This document shows, piece by piece, positions 9,388 to 18,770 of a DNA stretch of 34,329 nt. Both the position numbers and the translations under genes were made by a program. Source of the stretch: Collodictyon triciliatum (Eukaryota > CRuMs); the NCBI GenBank assembly GCA_043381765.1, contig JBHJMP010000899.1, positions 1-34,329 of the forward strand. The letters run 5' to 3'. The notes below the pieces were generated by a model. The model was not told the origin of the DNA and did not search any database. It was given only the letters and a program-made list of their open reading frames with translations. Positions within the stretch are counted from its first letter, which is position 1; the number at the start of each line of letters is the position of its first letter.

Positions 9388-12300
9388 TCAATCAACAATC
9401 AATCCATCGATTAAATAGAGTTAATTGAGTTCATTTGCTTATTCTTTGATTTGTGGTTTATGATAAAAGGACAACTTAAACTTACAGGAATCCAGTCTTT
9501 TTCAAAAAAAGCAGGACAAAGTAGTCAAAGTCTTTTTTCTAAATAAAAACCCAAAAATATTATTGTATTGATATCAATAAATTTACAATCCTAGTAAAAA
9601 TTTTAAAAGGAAATCTCACTTTCTTACAATATCATGTAAATTCATTAAATACACATGGCATAGACTCGAAATACACATCTAGCATTTCGGACTGTCGGTC
9701 ATTCAAAAAGTCGATTATACCCTCATTTAGCTGTGAGAATTTGATTGATCGATCTGATGAAATATCAAATAAAGACTCTAATTTTACGGAGACTTCTCCA
9801 CCGAAATTATCAAGCATACACGGTAGAAGAAATCATCAAGAAGATAACGCAAAATCATCGATGAAAATGGTAGTTTGAGAAGTTATTACTTCTATCATCA
9901 CTTTCTCAGAAAATTTATTTATCATTACCTTTATAAATATTTTATTGAAGGATCCGTTTTTTAAATAAATACTTGTCTTTATTCTTTTCCATTTGTTTAA
10001 TATAAATCTATCAGTCCAGTTCTGTCCTATTTTTTCTATTTTTTTTAACCTTTGATAACAACATTATATCGATATTTCTTTCTTCCTTACGGCATAACAC
10101 ACATTCTTTAATGTCCTTATTATTATTATCACTGCAGGCTGTTCCAAAAGAAACACTCATAGAAGATACAGCAACGTTCAGACAAAACACCAGTATATTT
10201 AAAGCTTTATATAACATAAAACGTGATGTTTTTGCGATAGGGTTTAGGATAGATATGTTATTTTGTAGTTATATTATTTATTTCCTCAAATTTATTTAGT
10301 TAACATTCATTTATAATTAAGTTGCAGAAATAGTTCAGTCTTTCACTGAAGAAATGTTACCACCAAGAATAGATGCTATCAAGAAATGCACCGAACCAGG
10401 TCTCATAATTTACAGACTAGGCATTTAACTATAAACATTTCGGCATCATTCATGTGACTGAATTGTTAACTGCGCTAGATATGCATCAGACCACTATTTT
10501 TGAAGAGAAAGTTGTTGATAGCTCACATGGAGCAGTGGAAAATGGATGCCATGCAAATTCGCTGGCAGACATATTTGATCAAGAACTAGAGAACGTACTT
10601 GAATTAGGTATATTTCACTACTATGAATATTAAATATTTGCTACAAAGTTATCCTCATTACTTTAAATTCTCATTTTCAACATATGTGGTTGTTTGTGTA
10701 TCAAATCAGGACCACTGAGACAACTTCGTCCTCAATTTCAACAAATTTTGTATCACACAAATTCTCATGAATCAGATTTTTTATGTAATTTCGATGCACC
10801 ATACCAATCTCATGGCTATGGCCAAAACGAATTCAGCCAGGGTATTAGTTATATGAATATTCATCAATCAGCTACGATGAACAGAAGTGCAGGTAATCAC
10901 CTCGATTTTCCACCCTCAAACGTGGAAGTCTTCAGCAATCATATAGCACCGCCAACTTGGCCTTCATGGGATCATTACTATATGGAAAACAAGGGCATAC
11001 CTCAAGTAATTATGATTTCACCAACCTATGTCTTTTTCTTGTTCCTGAATGACACGAATGAATTAAATAAAAGAAACATGATCTCATCGCAGCCAAGTCC
11101 AATATTACGAGAGCCCCCAGGTAGTAGTCAGCATAATTTCTTTCCCAGTACTGCTGGGGGTTACTCTGCTGTAAATATTTGGGAGGATGGTAGATACTTA
11201 CATGGATCCTGTGATTCTAATCACAATACCCTTCTATACAAAACACTACCGAAAGATAATGGTCACAATAAAAAATCAAATCGTGGTAGAAAGCGAGGTG
11301 GTCACAATCGGTGAACATTTTACTTTAAAAATTCTTATACATCAGTTTTATTTGCATTCACTTGCTAACAGATACCATAATATTGACACGCTGATTCAAG
11401 GGCTAATGTTGTGTCATACGTAATTACTCTACTTTCATACGGCCTGTTCTTTAATTCACAGATAACTCTATTCACAGCATTAACGCCTTTTTTCTTTCAA
11501 TATTTCCATTTTTTTTATTTCTAACATCTAATAGCAATATTTTTTTTCTGTTTTAAAAAAGCCACCTAGCGAACCTAATTCGATGGAAACGGAGAAAATT
11601 GAGCGGCGGCATACGCGTAACATTTGAAAAAGACATAATTAAATGATGATATCTCATTCTCTCATTCTTTCCTATTTTCAATTCAAATTTATATTCATGT
11701 ATACGCGGTATGATGTATTTTCCTTTTGAAATACATGTACTTTATTAGGCTCTTCGATTCAAAACTTAAATTCCACGTTTAGGTGCTGTTATAATAACAT
11801 CTTGGTTGAATATTCGAATTAATATATGCAGTAGTTTTTTTCGTTTTTTTTTTCCGTTTTTGTTTTGTGTTTAAGAAAGAAAAACATATTTTTATGTTGT
11901 GACATTTTCCTTTTCATGTTTTTGTCCATAGGAATACGATACTATGCTCTTCATCACCCTTGCTGGGACTGAATCTTGAAGTTAGACACCCAATTAAATT
12001 TCCTTATGTTTACTGATTCAATTGGTTAATCACTGCTCTAGTATAAAATTCATGGAAAAAAAAAAAGAAAAGAACCCAAAACCAACTATTTATTCGTCTA
12101 GGACGTGTTAAATCCCTATATTATTAGCACACTTCGAAATGAGGAGATCAAAAAGTTGAATGATATCTCTTTTGGGGTATGATCAAATTAATTTCATTTT
12201 ATCGCCTCATTGCACTCATTCAGATTATTTTTTTTTTTATTCTCTCTTCTCATAAAACGAGGCAAAATTTTCAACACAACATAGATTCAATCCCTTGTTG

Positions 12301-15300
12301 AAGAAATGTTCACTTGTCCTATCATTTATAAGTCCTTAGTAGAGGATTGGGAGTCATTGATGTGGGCCTTAAAAAAAGGTATATATCTATTATCACTAAA
12401 ACAAACAATAAATCGGGCTTCCTTTAGGTCTCACCCTTTCTTAATATTTTATTTATTCTCATACTTTATACTCAAAGGCATGTATATATTTTTGAACTTC
12501 ATTCACCGTAGGGTACTTTGATAGAACCTTAAACTGGACTAAAATTTTCGAGAGACGTCGACATACCCATCTAAAAGAAAAGCATCGCCAGGATAATATA
12601 CAGAAGGTTTTATATAAAAGATCCTATAATTAGCAGAGCTTTAAAATTAAACAAATCATTCTTCATACTATTTGCACAAAATTGAAAGGAAGAATAAAAA
12701 TTCGTCATACTGTTTGAATTGTTAATTATTTTTTTTTAATAAAATGACTATCCTTAATACTAGACCTCTTTTTATGAAGCTTTTCGAGAATGGCAGAAAA
12801 CTACACCCAGTTTCAGGAACGTCTATTATGGTACATAAATTGGACGTGTCCTTTTCTTCCTTTTCTTCCTTTTCTTCATTTTCTTCATTTTCTTCATTTT
12901 CTTCCTTTTCTTCCTTTTCTTCATTTTCTTCATTTTCTTCATTTTCTTCATTTTCTTCATTTTAATTATTAACTTTTCGTATTTGATAAAACTGATTATC
13001 CTCTCATATATTGACAAGATCATTTTTTGAAAGCAAAGTTTAAACCTGACACTTTTATATAAAAACTCATTGGTGCTTTTTTTTTTTAACTGAATAGACG
13101 GTTCCAAGATCTGGGTAGATGTGTCGAAAATTCCTCGGGCTTGTGTACTGATAGAGAATTCCAACTCATCCGAGAATGAATCCAGTTCCAGTGAAGCGCC
13201 CCCAAATCATAGTGAATTAGGACTGAGTTTGATGCCAGTAGAACCTGTTCAATCTCATGAGAAAAGCATAGTATTTACCGATGGGTTATTTACACAGCTC
13301 GAAGGTTCCCCTTCTTCAAGTAGACCTCTGCGCTCACTTACATATTTTAATTGATTAATGAAAGTTTTTGAATTGGTCTCTTTCCTATCGAGCAACAATC
13401 CATTAATTAATCTAGATTTCAAAATATGCTCAGGATATGGAGAAACTCATTTAATGCCTCACGACAAAATTATGCAGTGCGTTCGTGAAGATATCATCTC
13501 TGCCAGTAATCTCATATAGATACAACCACATATTTTTTCTTATCTTTTTGCCTCTAAGATGGTTTAATTCCCATTTATTATTACTAAGATTTTTTTTTGA
13601 AACCCCCCTCTAGGTTATCAGCAAAATTTGAGTCAGCTGCCTCTCTTAACCGCACATGAACATCTATCAGGAATATACGACCTTGATGATATTCTCTATA
13701 ATCAACACCAGACTATCGATATTGGTCCGCCAATAACTGATGAAAATCATGAAAGAATGAATTTAGATACTATTGCGTATAAGCCGATTATATCTCCGCC
13801 ATTAGTTCCATTTGATGAATTTCTTTTGGGGCTCAATATAGTTACAGAAGAGGCGTTATTTCCACCCGGCTTAGGTACTACTCAATCCAATGCTGCTGAA
13901 TGCATGAGACATCGGCATGAAAAAAATACTCATACAAATGTATCTGCATCAACTCATCATGATTTGGATCCAGATATCGACTTGTCAACATCCCTGATTG
14001 AAAATTCCTGCTTTGTTGTTCCAGGTGATATCACGAAAAATATTGTTTGTCTAAACATAAACTCTGACATATCAGATCGAATTGGCCACGGTGAATCAAA
14101 GTCCAAAATATGCACTGGAGAAGCACCAAATCATGAGAATATAAGTGTGACATATCCTGAACAAATTTTGATAAATCCCTCAAGTGAGTTGTCTGCAAGG
14201 ACACCTTCAAATATAATAAGGCATAAACATTCATCCCATGCAGATGGAGACATGGCTGATTCAAACACTGCGCAAATATTATTACCTTCTGTGCCCAAAC
14301 CGATTGTAAGTATTCTTATGCCTGAAAAAATGGGCTGTCCCCTAGAGTATGAAAGTGATATAAATATTCTAGATAATCATGTCGTAGTGGCAAACAACAC
14401 AGCTCAGCCTAGCGCAATACTAGCTTTGGAACCTTCCAACGAAAAGATTATAGAGATTACGAATTTACTTCCATCTATGCATGATGTCACCAGAGATGCG
14501 ACTATGAACGGTGTCAGTCACCCTGCGCTCATCGAATCGCATGATATGCACCTTTCTCATAGGGGTGTAGAAAGAGAAAACCAGGATATTCTCCCAACCA
14601 CAGCCCCTTCATTTCGTTTGGAAATATGTGCCGGTCAAGATGATTTTGAAAAGCAAAGCACATTCGACTCGAACTCATTTTCATTCGAGCATATGTATCC
14701 ATCATCAGCTCCTGCTAGTCCGGTGTCAACGGTTGCAAGGGAGACGACCTCCGGAAGTCCAGTCAAGAGGATTATACTCTCAGAACCACAGCCCAGAAGG
14801 ATATTGCTACGGAAGTCCAAACTTACTCAAGTTAAAAGAAATGCCTCAAACTATTTCCAGACACATTTAGAGAACTCGAAATGCCACACTGAAAACATAC
14901 ATCAAGTTAGACAAATAGTAGAAAAAACCCATGATGAAAAGGTTTTTGACTGTGATAGAGAAGGGTGTTTATCACCGCTAGCGACAGTAAATACTTCGGG
15001 ACAATTAAGCCCACTGATGGAGCGATCTATACCATCACATGGATATAACAGAGAAGTATTTTCGGCATTTTCACTGAAAGAGGAGCAAAGCAAATACGAA
15101 ACGAAATCTAAATGTGACAAACCATGTGCTGCAGAAATTAATCAAAAACGTTTAGGTCATAAACGAAAATCCTTTCATTCAAACTCAAAAGCAGTCAAGA
15201 TATTGGAAAATTATTCACAAAAGAGCTCGGAGAAAGTATTTGTGCCAAGCCAACCTGAGAATTCTGACTATCCCCCTACAAAAATGACCAGGCAAGGCAG

Positions 15301-17037
15301 GGTTGTGAAGATACAAGAGATTCACGAGTTGAGATATGATGGTTTGGTAAAAGATGCAGGATGCGAGATTGATAGATCGACAGTTGAAAATGCTGGTGAC
15401 GTGGTTGGTGACTACAGAAAAGTATATGAGTCCAATCATACGAATTCGTGTAACCACTTTATTTCGTTCAAATCGAGGGCTATATTTTCTGCTGATGACG
15501 CATCTGAAAATACTGAGGTATCAACCATGCTTAACCCGCTTCGCATTTCATCGCCCAGGAATAGTTCAGAGGTAAATAGGGATGCAACAGAAGGCTTGGT
15601 TGTATTGGCGTCAGATATTCCCTCCCCAATTTCCCTGGCGCCTTCTATAGAAGAGGCAGTAGAAAATCCAAAATCAAATATAGAATGTCCAAATGCACAC
15701 AACTTGTCAGACTGGACAATTAATCATATAATCAGTTCTGGAGAAGATACAGAAACGCAAGTAAATGTTAGATATCCAGCACTTTTTGAAAAAGCCCATA
15801 CATCACCCATTTGTGAGATATTGAATCAAAAGTTAATATCCGCTGGATACCCAACCCACGCTAGTTTAGATGAAAAGGGGGCTAATATTGATGACCAGAC
15901 AAATAGATGTGATTTTACAACACCAGCGGAAGCAAACGAGGAAATCGAGAGTGCTACGTCGTTATATTCAGATCCTCTAGACTTTCTCTCGAGGCCCTAT
16001 AATCAAAACCCAGACAAAAGTGATCTAGATAATGCAAAGAATCTGCATAACAGTACATTTTGTGAGACCAAAGGTACAGAAATAATGATAATGACCATCA
16101 TATTAACGAATTATTCATATAATTTATTTTTTCAGTCTTCCATCTGACACATTCTTTTAAAATAATGTTAATATTCGGTATGTTATTTATTTTTTATTTC
16201 CCTGTTTTCTCTGTTTTTCCCTTTTCTTGTTTTGTTTTGTTTTGTTTTGTTTTGTTTTGTTTTGTTTTGTTTTGTTTNNNNNNNNNNNNNNNNNNNNNNN
16301 NNNNNNNNNNNNNNNNNNNNNNNNNNNNNNNNNNNNNNNNNNNNNNNGAAATAACTAACCCATCTGATGAAGGCCAGGGACAAATCGAGAACATTTTAGA
16401 GATAGATCAAACCAAGGAATGTAGATCCTTCAAAATATTTTTTTCCCGACTTTTTCGGCCAATCCAGCAAGCCTTGGAATCAAATAGCGAATCGAAATAT
16501 ACAGTTGGTTCAGTAGCAAAGGAGCAAGATTTAGTTCCTTCTGACGCAGGATACCAATCAGCCGTCGATGGAGAGAATTTGGTAGTCGCACGTCAGCATG
16601 AGGAAAGAAATGCTAATATAGGTACTAAAGGTCATGATATCACGGGTGATTCTTTAACACTTGTGAATGCATCCCAAGAGACAACCGACGCAATAGGCCA
16701 TCCCAACACGTCTGCACACGTTGAATTAAATGGAGCTTTGCCATATGTCGAAATGCAGGAAAGACACGTGAGCCGCTCCATAATAACATCAGGAGATGCC
16801 CATCAGAATGAGGAGAAAAATACGCGCATTTTGGAGGAAACGCAAATGAATCAAGCAGCCCCTGGATCACTTGAGAAGATCTCTCCACGTGCCGATGAAC
16901 GAACGGGGATGAGTGCAGAGCCAGCACCATCGCCCGTCCGTCCACAAATCTTGGTGTTCGAGGAAGAGATTCGCACCCCGGTATCCTCTCAGGAGAAGGA
17001 TAGTATGGAGATATACAGCACATCGTGTTCTAAATAG
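7439..17037 (+). CDS. Unrecognised long, mostly disordered protein, about 22 exons, about 2,060 residues
   Basis: Exons that join in phase: 7439-8298, 8644-8870, 8956-8996, 9069-9191, 9315-9324, 9488-9520, 9664-9869, 10138-10222, 10328-10399, 10479-10607, 10710-11005, 11093-11310, 11932-11980, 12102-12176, 12285-12378, 12512-12606, 12764-12830, 13098-13319, 13416-13505, 13614-16073, 16136-16177, and 16348 or in the gap to 17037. Exon 1 is Ser/Pro/Lys-rich with proline-directed sites (RRSPF, KRSPFG, TPIRS). Exons 2-7 include a basic stretch (LAKSIKKYSLKKSNPKK). Exon 12 has an AT-hook-like core NRGRKRGG. Exons 13-18 are the only part that looks folded: Trp, Tyr and charged residues in helical spacing (EDWESLMWALKKGYF, FYEAFREWQKTTPSF). 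The 2.46-kb exon is Asn/Ser-rich and carries SGSPVKRIILSEPQPRR. This suggests a nuclear scaffold or chromatin protein, but no family is recognised. The stop at 11312-11314 is bypassed by a donor at 11311. Two separate genes, breaking at 11311-11931, remain possible. The exon 8/9 junction and the end beside the gap are the weakest. Confidence 0.6.
8302..8610. other. Assembly gap (309 N)
   Basis: A run of N that most likely falls in intron 1 of the long gene: a GT donor sits at 8299-8300 immediately before it and an in-phase acceptor lies at 8642-8643 after it. Confidence 0.95.
9256..9285. repeat. (TTAAA)n tandem repeat in intron
   Basis: Six TTAAA/AAATT pentamers in the intron between the exons at 9069-9191 and 9315-9324. 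Confidence 0.85.
9333..9405. repeat. (CAAT)n tetranucleotide repeat in intron
   Basis: About 16 CAAT/TCAA units, starting 8 nt after the donor of the 10-nt microexon. Confidence 0.9.
11315..11931 (+). other. Long intron (or intergenic gap) with one optional exon
   Basis: AT-rich, with T-runs. One segment, 11562-11616, has an acceptor (AAAAAG), an open frame (PPSEPNSMETEKIERRHT) and a donor (GTAACA). It fits an upstream donor at 11171 in phase but then has no compatible downstream acceptor, so it is treated as an optional or false exon. The direct join 11310 to 11932 is in phase. Confidence 0.4.
12673..12700 (+). repeat. 28-nt sequence repeated exactly at 28274-28301 (intronic copy)
   Basis: Twenty-eight consecutive bases, beginning TGCACAAAATTG and ending AAGAATAAAAA, are identical to 28274-28301. 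This copy lies in the intron between exons 12512-12606 and 12764-12830. Read in frame it would give CTKLKGRIK, the same peptide as the other copy. Flanks are not clearly related. Confidence 0.85.
12850..12963. repeat. TTTTCTTC(C/A) nonamer repeat in intron
   Basis: About 12 copies of a 9-nt unit whose last base alternates C or A, starting about 20 nt after the donor at 12831. Source of Phe/Ser-rich and Lys/Met-rich shadow ORFs. Confidence 0.95.
16223..16347. repeat. (TTTTG)n repeat running into an assembly gap
   Basis: About 11 TTTTG pentamers (16223-16277) followed by 70 N (16278-16347). It lies in the last intron of the long gene, so the acceptor of the final exon is hidden in the gap; the exon is open from 16348. 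Confidence 0.9.
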
Positions 17038-17475
17038 AAAAGATCGTGTGTACGTGTTCTTAACCTATCACTGCTACTCGCGCAGAATAAACTTGCTTTT
17101 TATAACACGGAAACTGCACGAAAGACGCCGCAGGCAACATAACATGCCATAGCGCAGAGCACCCGGCCATAACGAATATATACTTAGATGGAATATATAA
17201 CTATGTATCCATATTTACTTTATTTTCAGCCGTCATGACGGAGCATATATATCAAATCATACTCAATATACTCAATCCATCGAAACATATAAGGTCGCTT
17301 GGAGCAATCTGACCAAAAAAAAAAATGGAGCGTGAGATCAAGTTTAAGGAAAACAAACAAAAAAAAAATTAGTGAAAAAGAATAAACAGAAAATAATAAT
17401 AATAATAAAAAAAAAAAAAAAGGAAAAGAAAAGGAAGCAGTAAAGCGACTAAGCGCAGGCATTCGACAGACAGAA
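17038..17475. other. 3' flank of the long gene and upstream region of the low-complexity ORF
   Basis: AATAAA at 17086-17091, about 50 nt past the stop codon, is the likely poly(A) signal. Further on are A-rich stretches with an AAT-triplet run (about 17391-17406) and a 15-16-nt A-run before the next start codon. No gene is seen. Confidence 0.5.
17086..17091 (+). terminator. AATAAA polyadenylation signal of the long gene
   Basis: Exact AATAAA about 50 nt downstream of the TAG stop at 17035-17037. Confidence 0.5.
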
Positions 17476-18384
17476 ATGAACCCGCCCAACACCACATCAG
17501 CGCCCACAACAACAGCACCAACAACAATAGCAGCAGCAGCACCACCACCAACAACAACAACAAACACAACAACCGCGGCTCCTTCTGCAAACACAACAAC
17601 AAACGCGGCAACAGCCGTAGCAGCATCGACAACAACCACAGCCACAGTCCCGGGAGTCACATTCCTGCGCCAAAGCGGCGGAGGGAGTGGAGCCACCAGT
17701 GGCGCAAACGGACTGACCAGCACGCAGCGGCCGGCAAACACAGCAGGCCGCGGAGGCGCCGGGGCGTATAGCCTTGCGCAGATTCAGCCATTTGCAGCCA
17801 ACAGTGCGCTTCAGGGCATTAGTCCGTCTCTCAACCTGGGCAATGGAGCTCATATGTCCGCCTCTACATCTGCATCTGCACCTATATCGACATCTGCTTC
17901 GGTCTCGGCATCTTCATCTACATCAGCCTCTGCCTCGGTCTCTGCTGTCCAAGCATTTCCGGCCGGACCGCGTTCCTCTTCCGCAACCATGGCCCAGTCT
18001 CGACCCACTGTGCTGCCCACGCAGCCGGGACAGAGTCTCGCATCGCATGTGTCTGGGCCAAATCGCCCGTTGCAATCCCAACTGCCTGCTAATCCAATTC
18101 ATGAGCTCTCACGCTTGCAGGCCACTGGCCCTTCACCCCGGCAGCTGCCTCACGGCTCTTCGGGCGCGACACACATGGGAAACACAGGGCCGATGCAAAT
18201 GCCGGTTCCCATGTCGATGTCGATGCCGATGTCGATGTCGATGTCGATGCCAATGTCAATGCCAATACCGCGTTCTGACGATTCGAAACTATTTGGCGTT
18301 GCTTCGGGGGTCGCTGGTTTGAAGCCCTCCGTACAGTTGCTGGGTGTCCAAATGTCTGCAAACTTTGTGGGTACGGTGATTTGA
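17476..18384 (+). CDS. Ala/Thr/Ser/Met low-complexity ORF, separate gene or 5' exon of MED25
   Basis: A single open frame of 302 codons, much richer in G+C than its surroundings. Thr/Ala/Pro runs occupy residues 1-60; a Gly-rich part, a SASTS-type Ser/Ala repeat (about residues 125-155), a Pro/Gln/Ser part and a Met-Ser hexanucleotide repeat (MSMSMPMSMSMSMPMSM, about 18211-18262) follow. No fold is recognisable. It ends in TGA at 18382-18384, but GT dinucleotides near 18366-18371 could serve as donors, making it the 5' exon of the MED25 gene. No donor was found whose phase fits the VWA exon at 18731, and that exon has its own ATG at 18771, so I list it separately. Function unknown; such regions are typical of transcription co-activators. 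Confidence 0.5.
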   Translation: MNPPNTTSAPTTTAPTTIAAAAPPPTTTTNTTTAAPSANTTTNAATAVAASTTTTATVPGVTFLRQSGGGSGATSGANGLTSTQRPANTAGRGGAGAYSLAQIQPFAANSALQGISPSLNLGNGAHMSASTSASAPISTSASVSASSSTSASASVSAVQAFPAGPRSSSATMAQSRPTVLPTQPGQSLASHVSGPNRPLQSQLPANPIHELSRLQATGPSPRQLPHGSSGATHMGNTGPMQMPVPMSMSMPMSMSMSMPMSMPIPRSDDSKLFGVASGVAGLKPSVQLLGVQMSANFVGTVI

Positions 18385-18430
18385 TGATATACGCTGTTTT
18401 TCGTTTTTTTTTTTTTGTTGTCTTTTGTTG

Positions 18431-18638
18431 TTTTTTATTTGTTTTTATTTGTTTTTATTTGTTTTTATTTGTTTTTATTTGTTTTTATTTGTTTTTATTT
18501 GTTTTTATTTGTTTTTATTTGTTTTTTATTTGTTTTTTATTTGTTTTTTATTTGTTTTTTATTTGTTTTTTATTTGTTTTTTATTTGTTTTTTATTTGTT
18601 TTTTATTTGTTTTTTATTTGTTTTTTATTTGTTTTTAT
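18431..18638. repeat. (TTTTTATTTG)n minisatellite, 10-11-nt unit
   Basis: About 19 copies. The first half has a 10-nt unit and the second half an 11-nt unit with one extra T, showing two separate expansions. It lies between the low-complexity ORF and the MED25 VWA exon, and explains the Phe/Val/Leu/Tyr-only ORFs in all three + frames. Confidence 0.95.
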
Positions 18639-18770
18639 ATTGTACGTGTACCAATTTTATGCGCCTGTCATGTCATTATGTACATTCAATTTGATTCGCA
18701 TCGTTTTTAAACTGCCACCTTTGAATCAAGGGAAGTGTTCGTACCTGCTCTTTTGAACCTTTGTTCATAT

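Noticed and set aside
9632-9817. 61-codon minus-strand ORF that looks protein-like
   Set aside because: The + strand reading of the same bases keeps phase with neighbouring exons of the long gene (9664-9869) and has the same Ser/Asn-rich character.
17226-17853. Minus-strand ORFs of 88-171 codons, Val/Ala/Cys-rich
   Set aside because: Antisense shadows of the Thr/Ala-coding repeat on +.
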